Source: Dactylonectria macrodidyma (lineage: Eukaryota > Ascomycota > Sordariomycetes > Hypocreales > Nectriaceae). Taken from it: a stretch of DNA of 64,000 nt. The translations under genes and the position numbers were made by a program. Numbering within the stretch: position 1 is the first letter of the stretch; every line of letters starts with the position of its first letter. Under the pieces are notes generated by a model that was not told where the DNA came from, did not search any database, and was given only the letters and a program-made list of their open reading frames with translations. Location: positions 806,001-870,000 of the forward strand of contig JAGMUV010000003.1 in assembly GCA_020744425.1 (NCBI GenBank), given 5' to 3'. Shown here piece by piece: positions 22,888 through 36,169 of the stretch.

Positions 22888-25800
22888 GGTGGAAGATGAA
22901 GAGGGTGAAGCCAGAGATGTAGACTAGTAGTGACAGAGTAATAGAAGAGTGTAGAAGGTGAGGCAGTCGAGACCAGGGAGGAGGGCTGTGGTGATATATA
23001 GTCCAGAGGGTCCGAGGAGGATGGTCAAGGAGAACACAGGGTGTGCGAAGCAAATTCTTTGACGTCCTGTCAGAACCACATCAACAACAAAGCGGCGTCA
23101 GCGTCGGCAGGGCCGGGGAGGTCGAAGCGTATTTGAATAGAGCAAGAGGCGAACCCAGTGTAATGGTAATAGTCATTGAATCCCAAGAGACGGGGTGAGA
23201 GGGGCCGCCGCGTGCTCTAACCGGGCTCCAGGTGTTTATTATAAGGTCAAAGGCGTCGAGGAGCGGCGAGGCCCCTCCCAAGACCCCTGTCGAGCAGTCC
23301 ACTCTGCAAGACCTTCTTCCCAGGGCCCGACCAGACCAGGGCCTAAAAAAGCCCAGATACAATCAGTCAGGACGGTACCACTGTGCGTGGTGCAACAGCA
23401 GAAGCAGCAGCGCCCCCAGCGGACGGCCTTGACGGGGACTTGACAAGGGGGGGGGCGTGTCGAAACTTTTGCGACAGCGAGCGAGGCGTGCAGGGGTCTG
23501 GGGTTGAGACCTGGGGGTGTGACTCAATACAGCAATACGTGAAATACATGCAGCTGGCCGAGCAGTATGCAACTTGCCCGAATCCACGCTGGTGACACTT
23601 GGTGACTGGGTTGCAATTTGGCAAACTGGTGAGAGCCTAAACTAAGGCCTCCCCCCTCCCCAGGCGACTGCGCTTGGAGGGAACACACAGGCCAGCCTAC
23701 GCTCCTCGCAACCTTCGGCGTCAGCGAAGAGAGGGTTGGAAACTGGACCGATCCATTGGGTCAATACGGGTCTCACGAAAATGACAAGAGACAGAAGATG
23801 AGTGAAGATGTGAAAATTTCTCTCACAGGAGGGCTGAGCGGGTGTTATTCCCAGTTCCCTGACTCGACCACTCTCGTGCCCGTTGCCCGTCGCCCGGGTC
23901 CTCAGAGGCTTTTTCCTTCATCATGAGGTTTTGAAGGTCGAGAACGCAGATGAAGATTGCAACCTGCTACCTCGGCGAGAGAATTACCCCAGGCCTCCGA
24001 GGTAGGTGCGGCAAGAGGCCGAGGGGGAACAGCCCCAGGAATCAGAATGGCTGTCTCTTTTTTTTTTTCCTTTCACGCCTCCTCCGCATGGCAGACGGGG
24101 AAGGGGGATGGATGGATGGGAAGAGGCAGAGGAAAAGAGATTCTCCTGGTAGCGCTGTTCCCGCGACGGGCCGTCCGTCACAAAATGGACAAACGGCCTC
24201 TAACTCGGACGGACAGGAAGTGTGACACCCTGACACGGGCTCCCACTGGCGTTCGTTGTGCTCTCTCAATGAGGAACATTCTTGCGAGTGATATTGTATG
24301 TAGGTAGTCACTACAGATTGGATCCCCCTCCACCCCGGTGTATCAGGTACTGCGACGAAGCAGAGCGTCCGAGTACTCGCCTGCCTCATCACAGTCACAG
24401 TCACCGACCTTGACCTTGACCATGGTGCATTCTGCTAGACAGGACCAACAACGGCGGGATAATTACTGGACTAGTAGCCATGAGACCAATGCGGCTTTCA
24501 TCCCGCCTCTCTTCTGACCGACCATCTCCCTGGAGTGTACCCCAGACTACTCCGTGCAGACTGTAGAATGCCGAGGAGGTAGGTAGGTAGTTAGTAGGTC
24601 CCTTGAATGTGAGAACCTTGAGGGCCAGCCTATCGACGGCCTCGCTGCCATCCCCACCATCGGTGTTCGGGAACCAAGCAAGAAATCAACCACAACGGCA
24701 GCAAGTCACCACAACACAACACCACCTCCCCAGAAAGCCACGGCCATCTCCCAATGGCTCGCCCATCCGAGTCACCCTCCAGTGCTCGATTCTTCCAGTG
24801 ATTGGGGGCCGATAGCATCACCCGACAGACGGGCCGCCGGGCACGTGGGACCGCTTCGACGTATGTACTTGGCTCTACTTTCACCGAGCCCCTCTTTGGA
24901 TCGACATCTTTGCCTTCCCAGATGGTACAACCACCACCACCATCAGCTCCTCCTCCGTCATGCTAACTCTGCGACTACGTCTTTCTTTTCACCCGTAGGT
25001 AGCAATGGAACGTCCCAGACGCATGGGACGACGGGTGGACGATCACTCCTTCACTCCTAGCAAAGTCCGACCTCTCTTTCGTCTACATCCATGCCCCTCG
25101 GTCATCCTTCACCGAAGGCCCGGCGTCTGCTTCGCTTGACAACGTCGAGTCTCAAACGGCTGCCTCGCTTGGGGGTCCGTTCCCCTGTCTAAATGAATGC
25201 CCCGTCTGTCGTAGTACCGCAAATACGCACCGACAGCACAAACGCATGATAATTCTGCTAGGACCTCCGGTCTCCGAGCTTCCTTGAACGGTCGACAACA
25301 CTGACAACGGGGTTTACCGGTTACCGCTTTGGCTATGGAGGTCCGTTGCTGATTAAATAAAATAAAATAAAAACAGTCGAAACTGGGTCTGCCGTCCTGA
25401 AGTACTGCGTGGTGCGTGATGGGACCGTTCTCCTACAGCAATCAATGCACGACGATTCGACACACGGGAGCAAAACGACGAGAGTGAGAGTGCTCTCGGA
25501 TCACTGGGGGGCCGCGCCCGCGTCGACCTGCAGGCTAACTGGATCGGCACAATAAACGCGCATCTTTTCCGTTGGAGCTACCGTTTTCTCGCACCCAATG
25601 AAGGCCCCGTCTCGTCCCGTCATCTCTTCAGCCTGCCCTGTGTCGACATCAGCCGGGTTGGACCTGACTTGGGGGCGGCCACAGACGCGTCTGACCCACT
25701 GGAGAGAGTGGTGCCGTCAGTGGGACAGTGCAGTCGTCAGCGGACTGTGGGACAGTGCACTCAGTGGACAGTGCATGTCCTTAGGGTCACTGATCAATAA

Positions 25801-28800
25801 GACAGGGCGGCCTAGTGGACGGATCAGTCCAGCACCTGCGACTGTTCCGTTCCATAGGTACGCTGCGCTGCCTGCGCGCGCTGGGCGGACATGGGATTCG
25901 TATCCATGGCTTTGTGGCCGCTGCACCAGTGACGCCATCTTCGTAATATGTCCCGGGCCCCAGCCAGAGCGCCAGAGCGCCGGAGCGCCAAGTACCGTTA
26001 GCAGTGGCAATCGAGCAGGATGCCCACTACGTGCTACGTGGGCATGGCGTCCATGATATTTGCCCCATCTGTGTGCAGTAAAAAGACGGGCAGCGTTGGG
26101 GCCCGGCTTTGTCGGCGGTCAGATGCATCACGGCTGTTAGACCTTTGCTGGAATCACATCACACCATCCACACGAGCTGGCAACGATGAAAGAAAAAAGC
26201 TTCGGCGCCCTACTCCACTGCACACGTGGGTAAAACTGCCGACGGCTCCCAGAGGTTGGTCACTTGCCAGGCCGCTGCTTAGCCCGACATTAGTGTGGCA
26301 GACAAGTAGAAGCTGCAGAGTCCTTGCGTGGAGTTGTGTGGAGTTATGGTGCATAGGCCTTCAGTACATATGCCTGTGCGTGTAGTGCAGACGGCCGAGA
26401 GCTCAGCCAAGGCACTCTACTCACCACTCACCACTCACTGGTCAGCGCTTGAACTCGCCTGTCGTCGTTTTCTCGCCGCTTATTGCTCCAAAAGCCTTTG
26501 AAGCCTGCAGGCTGGCAGCATTAGCTCGCCCGCTGATGACTGGTTTGGCTGTTGACAGGAGCAAGCAGTGAATAGCGTCGACGGCTCAGCGGAAACCATG
26601 CGTCAACAGGGCCTATGACCGGTCGGCGGGTTGGCACCCACAGGCCACTGACTGCATCCAGGATGCTCACTTGCAGGTCACGCACCTCCAATGAGGGCAA
26701 CTCACTGGGCCAGCAGCAGGAACGACATTCGACAGGCACTTGGTAGTGTTGCTGCGCTGGAGAAGAGTCCCCATTGTATCCAGCCGTCACAGCCACGTCG
26801 CTATCCCAATGCAGGAACCGGTGAAGATGCACTCCGTATCGACATGGCTTGGACGACTTTGGCCCGGGTCCGTCTGCGGGCCAGGATGGCCATTCCGCCA
26901 ATGGGCCCTGGATTCTGCCCCGACAATGGTCTTCTCTGTGTTGAGCGCTGGCCCGGGCTTGCTTGTTGTTCAAGCATTCCCATTTCCTCTTCGTTCATCT
27001 TTACTCATTGCCGGGCTGGGGGGGAACAATACCTCGTTGCTACGATATTCATTTCTCAATCAAGACCCCCGACCGACCGACCGCTTTCCCAAGATCCACC
27101 AAGACCCAGGTTGCCAGTAGCCAGGAAAGGGTCGGTCATTCACCCCGACGGGTCCAGGGGAAGAAGACAAGCTAGAAGTGAGCTAGAGGCTTGACCCGCC
27201 GCCGAGGGCGTGTTCTGGAATAATTTCCCCCCTCCACTCCCATTCCCCACACTTCCACACTTCAACTCGCGCCGTCATCGCACCCCTACCACACCGCTAT
27301 CCAATCAGCCCTGCAAATCCCGAGAGACAGACTCAGAGTGTGGCCCAGACGCAAATTGACGCGAAGGCTCCGCTGGTGCAGGCCAGTCTTGGTGGTCCCG
27401 CAACGGGTTGTAGGATGTCGTAGAGCATGGCACCTCTGCCCAACTGATTGGAGGGCGGGCCGTTTTAGAACGAGATTGGAAGCCCAGCTGGTCTCTCTTC
27501 CCGCCTCTCTTTCTAATCGATTAGTCCTCACAGAGTCATCATTCCGCGAGCGAGCTATTCGGGGCCAGCGGAGAGAGAGTCCTAGTGCGCACGCCGGCCG
27601 GAGAGCAGCCAAGTACGTACTGGGCTGGCTGATTCATTCAAACTGCCCCATTCCTAATCCTGGCCGCTGGTTGACGTTGACTGATGATGTCAAGGTAACA
27701 ACCGACGACGGCGCTCCTTCATCAAACATCTCTAAATTACTACCTATGGTCTTGTTCAGCGTCACAACGCCAGACCCCGGTATTACGCCTTTATCCCACC
27801 GAGAGAGCCTAGTGATGATCGAGGGCGCCCCGGGCTTGTGGTCCACCCTGCCCACCTTGTCTTGTCCACCTTGTCCACCTTGTCCACCTATGCCCAACTC
27901 GGGAGTGCCACAAACACTCACCTTCAAGGGTCACCACGAAGCCAAGCGTCGCCAAAAGTCACACCTACCATGCAAACCCAGCAATGACCCGCCTTGAACC
28001 CCGGCCTAGCCAATCATCGGCGTCCCAGTTTCGTGTCCTGGCGTTCCCAGGACGAGGGCTCGGGCCTCGGGATGTTCTGCTTCTGGCATCATGGCCCTGG
28101 CCGATGCTCTTGATCCCTTCCCATTCACTGGCCTTAGGACCCTTTGCGAACGTCGATTTGAGCCGTTGCCTGAGCCTACTGTATCTATCACTTGTCAAGC
28201 GGGGCATTTCAGACGGCATTCCCTTTAGACGAAGGATGCCCCTCAAAACTTCGCTTCTCGCAAAGTCTGACGACTCCAGCGCGGCGATGATCTTTCTGCC
28301 CTTATCCGCACGCCTTTGCAGCTAGGGCGACTCGAGAATGGCTTCAGGTAGAGGTCTGGGACCCCCAGCTTCGAATGGATTGTGCATCAGCGCCGTGTGG
28401 GGAGCTCGGCCACGCAGGCAGGCCGTCGGCAAGGCTGGGGGAAGGGAAGGGAAGAGGGGGGAGGATGGAACTGTAAATGGGGTTGCATCGTCACTGTATG
28501 AGATTGGCAAAGAGCATGCATAATGTGCATCCGCTGCACGTTTCTCGGTTGCCGCGGCCTTGCTTCGGCAAGTCTTCATCCTGCAACACCAGCTGCCGGT
28601 CTCTGTCAGGTCCAACTCCTCCTCCAACTACTCCTTCACGCCACTGACTTACGGTGAAATGGTAATTAACTGCGTCTACTACGTGGTACATACATATTCG
28701 TACATGACCTCAAACGGAGCCGCACTCGGGCTGCAGCCAGAGGCCGATGGCGAGTATGTACCGACTTACAGTTGGCTGTGCACAAATCCACCGTCCCCAC

Positions 28801-31800
28801 GCACCAGGGTAGGTTCATGGGAACTCATTACAAACGTTGCTTTTTCGACACCGCCGCCCAGGTCCCACGAGGAGGCCATTCCGATCCCCGTCAAGTTTTT
28901 CCCTAGGAGATCACAGGTGCTAGTCTCAACATGAAGCCGCTGTGGACCGGGGGACAAGTTGGAAACGGGCACGGGTCGGCCCTAAGCAAGCCATGAACAA
29001 AGTTCCGACACACTGGATCCGATAAGAGGAGACAACAAGTGAGAGAAGATGAAATCGAAGGCTGCCCAAGGTTAGCGAAAACATGGTAGCGGGCCCCGGG
29101 GGATGGTTCCCAGTTTCACGAGACCTAAAGTTGTCGCCATCCACACTTTTTGTCAACACTACTACCCTATAGCCTCGGAGGCCAAAGGGGGTGGAAGGTG
29201 GAAAACTTGCAGCATCGGTGCCAGCAAAGGCGTGAGGGAATAGGCCTCCAAGCACGCTCCGTTTCTATCAAACGCATCATGCTTGGCAAAGTTTGACAGC
29301 AGACGGGCACTAACAAAGATGGTCGATGCAGACCGCTCTTTGACAGCCAGACCAGCCCACAGAGACACCCGAAATACTTATGCGAGTCTGCATGCAGCAG
29401 TGGCAGCGGCAGCAGCGCAGATGGGTAGGCAGGACTTGCAATTCACGCAGGGCCATCCATATCTTGCGAGGGGGCGGAGGCCGCATGCCGCGTACCGGCA
29501 TACCCCAGACTTCAGAATTTTCTCCCTGGGCTGCCTGCACACGACATTACCTACATACGGACGATACGTTCTGGGCATTCATCTCTCAAGTGCCGCTCCA
29601 AGCGCGGGCGGGAAGCGCAGGGCAGGAGTTCGGATTTTTCGCTCGGCCAGATGCCTGGGAGAGATCCTGTCAGGTCCTCCCTCGTCTCTCTTTTTTTCTC
29701 ACAATGGGCCTCTCTCCACATAACTCCCGTACCGACACTCAGGTTACGGTACGGACCCCGCGGGAAACCAGGAGCCTAGGCGACAAATGAGCAAGAAAGA
29801 CCCGGGTCGTGTGGATGGATTGTGGGCACCGTCGATGACCGCGAATTTGTCAGAGCACTGCCCCCGACCACTGACATATCGAATATCACTGCCAGAATAT
29901 TGCCTAGAAGTCAGAAGGCACTTGCCGTAGCGGCGTTCGGCTCTCGCTTGTGCTGCCGGTGTGCCTGTCTATCTTGCTGGTGGTGGTTTGAGCGGTAGAT
30001 TTGCCTACTACGGACGCAGTAGGCCATCCAGCTCGGCCAGGTTACGCCCACGGAGCACAAGGCTGATGGTGCTAGCGAATGACGACCTCTGGCTTCAGCC
30101 CTGGCATCGCGTGCCAGGTTTGCCAGCCATGGCGCAGGCGCAGCCTCATTCACCAGTACTACCTCGTTACGAAGTACTGTATGTGCACAAGTTCACCACC
30201 AAAAGAGCTCGCTTTCGGATCGACGAAGAGATAGCGGCGCCAATAGCCTTGCCCAACCCGTCGAAGCGTTGGTGCCGGGGCCCACGGGCCGTTTCAACGT
30301 GCCATCGGTTAATACCTGCCCAGCCAGCCCAGCCAGGCCAGGTGAACCAATTAGTCCCAACGAAGATGGTTACTCGATACGCAGGTCCGACAAGAAAAGA
30401 GCGTGCGGGCGGAAACGGCGTCCTATCTGAACCTAGAATACAGAAGCAGCAATTTCTGGGGCCTGTGGTTCGATTTGGCCAACCTATGGGCGGCCGGGGT
30501 TGGTAGGGAACGAGGGAACTTGAGGGGTCGCTAGTTCACTGGCTTTCTTTTCGCTGTCGGCGACGACGGTGGTCTGGGCAGTCTAGATGACCCTAGATGA
30601 GCCCGATTTGGTTCTTGGGTTAAGCTTCGGAAAAACAACCTGGACTGGGTCATGGGTTGGTGATTTTGTGCTCTGGTGGTGCTTGTTGCTTGTCACTCGT
30701 TGCTTGTTGCCTTGTCCTCACCACTACCACGTACATGGTTCTGATATTCGGCACGTCTGGAGTCTCGACTCTAGACTCACTCTGGAGCCTGGAGTGGTCC
30801 AACGTCGTCCTCCATTTCGCTCCCACCGTGAGAGCGCGGCTTTCCCCGCTCCTCATCTAAGGCTTCAAGGGCCCTGGGAGCACAATTCCCAGAACGCCGG
30901 GTTCTCAGGCACTTCGGATAGCGAACATGTCGCGAGCAAAACCTCACCTTCCCTTGACCCAGTCCAACACGACGGGCCAGTGACGCGGCCAAGTGCAACG
31001 CTGGGAGGGGAGTTTTCCGACATCGAATAGGGGGCCCGTTTCGACCCTTGGAGACGGGAGGGCCGTCAGAAATGTCTAGCTTCAGACAGACATGCGAGAA
31101 AAGCGTCGGTTGCCGAAGGATCGCTGATCAGCATAAGGATTATGCTAAGTGTCAACCTGGAGCGTCAATGACGACCATCCGGGTCACTCTAGGTGTTGTC
31201 AGATGCTTTTAGACTTCCCGCACAGAGTCCGAGAGCAAAACCTCGAGAGGTTTCACCCGATGGAGGCTGAAAAAAAAAACCTATTCCACTCGGTTCTGTT
31301 CCGTGCCGAAAGGGTTCTCTGGTGGGCAACCCGTCTCAGCGCTAGCATCGCGGAACCGTACAGCTGGAAATGGCGAGACAACGTGATCGGTGCGGGTAGG
31401 CACCAGGGGGACACATTCTCAAGGTTATCTCGTCTACCAATGGTTCTCTATTGCCATGGGGATCTTCTGCCGGGGGACAAGGGCGAGGGGGGTGGGGGGG
31501 AACCTGGCCCTGGGAGAGACAGAGGCAAGGGGACGTGCCTCTGCCGCCATCCATCTTGTGACTTTATCCGGTGGGCAGGACTTTGCGCAAGAAAGAAGAG
31601 AAAACATACGACTCCGTCGCTTGCGGTCTTGCTTTTGTGTAACACAAAGGTCGGAGAGGGTGAGGGGTGGCATCGCTTGGGAATAGGGTAGAGTTCAAGA
31701 TGATCGACAAAGTTACATATGTACAACCCGGCGGAGATTGAGGCACGGGCTAGCCGCAGGCCGGCTTTTAAGTCGGGCATCAACTTGGTGCACGCCAGAG

Positions 31801-32605
31801 ACAGGCAGCAAAAAGAAAAACCTAACGGGCAGCCGTGTGTTTTCTCTCTTTTGGGGGGGTAGGATGCTAGCCTATCTTGAGAAAAGGTGACCATACTTTC
31901 GCACACAGCGCAGACTCCCTGGGTCAACCTAAAATCCATCTACCGGGTCTCTTGCTTCTTTGCGAGCCGTTTCAATGTCAGACGCCACACGGCCTCTCGG
32001 GGTTTGCGTCGCTGCCGACGACGATCCCTGTTTGGGCTTGGCGTCGTTGTGCACGATGGATCGTGGTTCAGGGGATTCTCTGATTTTGGGTATATCCTTC
32101 ACTGAATTGGCTGTGTAAGTGTAGAGTGTTACTCAGGTATGTCTTGGGTAGGTTGGTGAGTCGTTGGATTACCCTGTTCTGTCTCCAAAGGTAGGACAAA
32201 TGGACTCATGCTGTCATCATGATAATGAATCAAGCTTTGGACTCGAATGTGAAGCTTTTGGTTATGTTCCCCATGCTGCATCGCAAGTTGAGTGTTTGGG
32301 GATGGGAGAATCGGGATATCGATGTCATCAATATGCCTACCCCATTGGTAAATTCCTTCAACAAGATGCACGTGGCATTGAACACGGTAACTAATTGCAG
32401 ACGCCTTCCTGCTCTATCTATCGGCAAATACAATTGGCAGAAAGATTGCATGGTCAGACAACTGGGTTTGAGGTGCTACCCTAAACAGTCGGCCGAGGAG
32501 TATCTCACAGAGCAAGTTACATTGATGCCACGGAGCTCTGGGCTAAGAAAACCAGAACACTGAACACTGACTATTACTATCGAGCGTTGAATCTAGCCAC
32601 ATCCC
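22888..32605. other. Large gene-poor region, right part; no gene firmly supported
   Basis: About 9.7 kb between the small Cys-rich gene and the 3' end of the Zn2Cys6 gene. Two places show good splice signals without a convincing protein: 24861-24998 on plus (GTATGT donor, GCTAACT branch, long pyrimidine tract, CCGTAG acceptor) and 28491-28972 on minus (two GTAAGT donors and a CCTGAC/TTGCAG acceptor). Otherwise frames are short, mutually overlapping and compositionally biased. Small direct repeats (CTTGTCCAC near 27857, AGCGCC near 25970) are present. No mobile element was seen. Confidence 0.5.
22994..23000 (-). promoter_or_regulatory. TATA-like element of the small Cys-rich gene
   Basis: ATATATA about 108 nt upstream of the minus-strand ATG at 22887. 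Position and the absence of other AT-rich stretches nearby make it a reasonable TATA box. Confidence 0.45.
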
Positions 32606-34014
32606 CTAAGCATCCAACGAAGCCTCTATTTCACAACGCAACTCCACCAGGTGTTTAGCCAACGCAGCCTCCTGATCTCTAAACGCCTGGAAGGAAATAG
32701 TAACAACGCTCGCAAACATGGAAGTAGTCCCAACTCCAGCTCCAGACCAACGCGCTGTTGAGTTTCGCAGGCGTGACAGAAACTCCTCGGCAACTTGGAT
32801 GGTCAGAGACATTTGGAGAAACGTGGACGACTCGACGGCGAACGAGCCCACCGTCACATCGGGCAGCTTCCAGAACAGAAACGTCGCGCTGGGTCCCGTC
32901 TGAGAGAGCTCCGACTTGACAAGCGCGAACACCTTTTGATACATGTCCAAGAGTCTCGTGTAAGTCGAGAGGATGAACATGGAGTTGCCAGGATCCGAAC
33001 TGTCGATGGGCTCGAAGGGCTTAGACGACGACTGCTCGAGTATATCGGCAACTTGCCGCGTCAACTGGAACATGTCATCGATGGGAAACCCACTGCCCTT
33101 GAACCTATCGTGGGTGGGCCTGCCTAGAAACGGGCCGTTCTGCGCCGTCTCCTGCGGCGAGGGCAAGGCCGACGAGAGCTCCAAGAGCAGGGCGTTGATG
33201 TCGGACAGTTGCGCCATCCAGTGAATCGAGGGCGGCTCCCTGAGCAGCGGCACAGTCTGGTCACGGTCGGACAGCTGTATTTGCCTTGGTCGCTGCTTCG
33301 TCCGCCGTCGCAGACGCTTGTCAGGGCTGTCGTGCGCAGGCGCACAGCCTGCTGTTCCCCCCAAGGATCCTTGGGGCACCACAGACTGTTGGAGAAGAGG
33401 CCCGTCTGGTGGTGGGAGCAGAGGCACCGGTGCAACCGCTGGGAAGGCGTCGGGAGACGACGCAGGCTGCGTGTCCCAAGGCGAGCCGGTAAAGGCACAG
33501 GTGGAAGGGGGGACGAGGGGAGGGTGAAGAGAGGGAGGAGCTTGAAGAGGCTGAAGAGGATGGACAGTCTGGAGAGCCTGCTGATGGAGGCTGAGCTGAT
33601 CGACGCTGCTCGGGAGCTCGGTATGGGATAAATACTCGGGCTCGCCGGCAGAGAAGAGGCCCAGCTGGTCCAAGGTGAAGCTGAAGTCGGCGAGCTCGAG
33701 CGCGGCGTCGGGTGTGACGGCGAGATGACTCTTAGACGTCGTCAAGCCGCTCGAATGGGCCACTATTGGTACTGCTTCGGCAACCACGGGTAAGTCATCG
33801 GGGACAATGAAGAGCTCGAGACATGGGCTTTTTCGGGAGAGGGGGGGAAGGAGGCTTGGATCATAGGGGGCACCTACCCGCTTCGGGTGAGACAAGGCTA
33901 GGATCGCTGTCCGTCCGCCGTCGCTTCGGAGAGCGGCATCCGCTGGAGACTGTTTCAAAGACGGGAAGTTGTTGAAGATGCTGGGAGTGTTGTTGTTGTT
34001 GCTGCTGCTGTTTC

Positions 34015-34046
<32 letters not shown>

Positions 34047-34214
34047 GTTCTGTTGCTGTTGCTGCTGCTGCTTCCTATATCGAAGCGAAGGACTCGACTT
34101 GCACTCCGTATTCAGCCGCAGACACCGCTCGCACGCCTTGTCGCTGAACCGCTTGCAGCTGAGCTTCTGTGCGTGGCAGCGATCGCAGGCCTTGCGGACC
34201 ACCGTCTCGGACAT
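32606..34214 (-). CDS. Zn2Cys6 transcription factor with polyglutamine tract
   Basis: Nuclear DNA-binding regulator of the fungal Gal4-type class. Exons are 34214-33878 and 33771-32606 with a 106-nt intron (GTAGGT donor, CTTAC branch, GCAG acceptor); the total of 1503 nt gives 500 residues. The binuclear zinc cluster is at the extreme N-terminus with cysteines 10, 13, 20, 28, 31 and 38 (CX2CX6CX7CX2CX6C). A glutamine-rich run of about 27 residues, encoded mostly by CAG/CAA, follows at about 48-75, and then a basic patch (KRRR). The middle is proline/serine-rich; the C-terminal 200 residues are helical and resemble the aflatoxin-regulator-like C-terminus found in many secondary-metabolism regulators. 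No biosynthetic cluster is beside it in this window, so targets are unknown. The intron acceptor is the least certain point; other AG sites nearby would break the frame. Confidence 0.82.
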
Positions 34215-36169
34215 GGTTCATAGCCCGTTCCGCGCTTCATGGGCCGGTCCGTTCGGAGGAGGGGGGCGCGGGAAGAGGGGAGACATGGGAGAAGGTTTAA
34301 GAAGAACAGACGCCGAACGGGGCCAGAGACAGGTTTCTAGGCTTCTCCCTCCCCCCCTTCTCGCCTTTCTTGCGCGCGGTGGCTGGAACCCGGAGGACGA
34401 AGGGGGTTTCCTCGATTGCTTGAGACACGAAACCCCCCTGATTTGATAATCTCGCCCCTCTGGGGAGGACTCTCGTAATGGTAGGCGAAAGAGAAAGAGA
34501 GGGGATATATCAAAAGGCCGGGGCGCGGAGGAACCCTCTTTGCTCCTCCCCCGGCCGGGGCCTTGGGCGCTTCCGATCCTGCGCACATATCACAATCACT
34601 CCAGGGGGAGGGGGATCTTGCATTTGCTGTGAGACATCAACCATAGGTCCTACTTCTCTCTCTGTCTTTGTCAGAGCGAATGGGTTCAGCCTGTAGGGCC
34701 TCGCCTAAGCAGGCAGGCTTTCGTGCTGCGTACATCCCGGACCGGAGGCGGCTCCGATACTGTCGGCACCCACGCGGTGAGACTGGGTCGTTTGTGGGAG
34801 CGTTAATGACCCAGTCCAAGGGATCGGCATCGAAGGGGAGCACGTGTCATGTTGGAACTTGAGTCATTGTCTATGCTTGGGGTTTACAGGAAATCTCCTA
34901 TTCCTGTGATAGTTCCTTGATCATAAGTTACCGATGATTCGAAGCCCCTGAGAACTGGCCACCGACTTTGAGAGTGTCTTGTTACTTGGCCACCGCTAGC
35001 TTATGACCTACGCGACTCCAAGAAGCGGTGGCGGCTCGTCATTTCTGCAGGTTTCCTGTCTGTAGGCCTTGTACGACATGAGATACTCGAGATGATGCTG
35101 TACCACCATAGGGGCGGACCCCGCGCTGTGTATAAGAAGAGGTCTGAGGGGTTAAAAATGACTGTGAAGCCGAGACACGGGCTCCTTCCTAGGCCGCTTT
35201 CCTTCACCGCAGTTTTGGCTCCCGAGTCTTCCTGAGATATACGGTGGAGATCGATATGCAAAGCTAGCCGTCTGGGTTGGGTGTTTCGGGTACTCCTCGC
35301 AAACAGAGTGGCTGGCTACCTACCTTTCGCTCCCAGCGACTGGCGATTGGAAGATATTGGGGATGGGTGGGCTATCGGAGAATGAGGTGCATAAAGGTGT
35401 CCTTCGCAAATGGTTCGCCTTTGCGTCGAATCTTGATCTACCATGCAGGTGCAAGACACCGATCCCGGTCATCTGCGACACGGTAGAACCGGTTATAATT
35501 GCGAGAGGCTCTGACTCTGTTGCGTGCCTCGCACGCTTGGAGGAGGCATGTAAACATGTTCCTGTGATATGTGAGGGCGTTGGGACTCTGTGCGCCAGTT
35601 ACGATGAAAGCACGCCGTGGACAAAAAGTCTCATCAATGCCCCCCCGTCAGCTTCTCCCTCGAGTCATGTGCCCGGGTCTTCGCGTCTGGGACTAGTTGA
35701 ACGGCTCACGGTGGCGCTGTGGTAAGCGAGAAGGCGTTGAGACATTGAACGGTGGCGCGCATGTTATTTCTTGAGGGTTGCAGCTGGGTTGAGGAGATGG
35801 AAGTACGAAATTAGACTCTTGTCTGATGAGAGTAACATGGCCTCATCAATATGGTGTCGTGCAGAGGGAACAGAGTCGGGTTTGTCGGAGCTGCCATGGT
35901 GCCGATGTCGACTTGTGGTAAGCAAGCAGGCAGGAATATTACTTTAGAAACGGAAAGACATTGGTTATAGAAACTTTCTATTTGGGAACAGGGTAGTATC
36001 TAAGGTAGTGGACTTGATTTAAAACTCGCATGAATTCATACAATGTCAAGCAATGCTAACGATGCCAAACGCCCCCTAAATACAAAAAAACTGTCATAAA
36101 AATTGCAATACATGTACACAAGCGTCCGCTTTTTATCTTCCGTGCATTTATACTGATTCCAGGAATCCC
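34215..36169. other. Intergenic region: Zn2Cys6 promoter and flavohemoglobin 3' side
   Basis: Both flanking genes are on the minus strand. 34215-34650 is purine/pyrimidine-skewed and fits the promoter and 5' UTR of the Zn2Cys6 gene. 35950-36169 is AT-rich and fits the 3' UTR of the flavohemoglobin gene. No gene is seen between. Confidence 0.55.

Noticed and set aside
30440..30500. GGTTCGATT B-box-like sequence as a second tRNA
   Set aside because: Flanking bases do not form the T stem and no A box or acceptor stem can be built.
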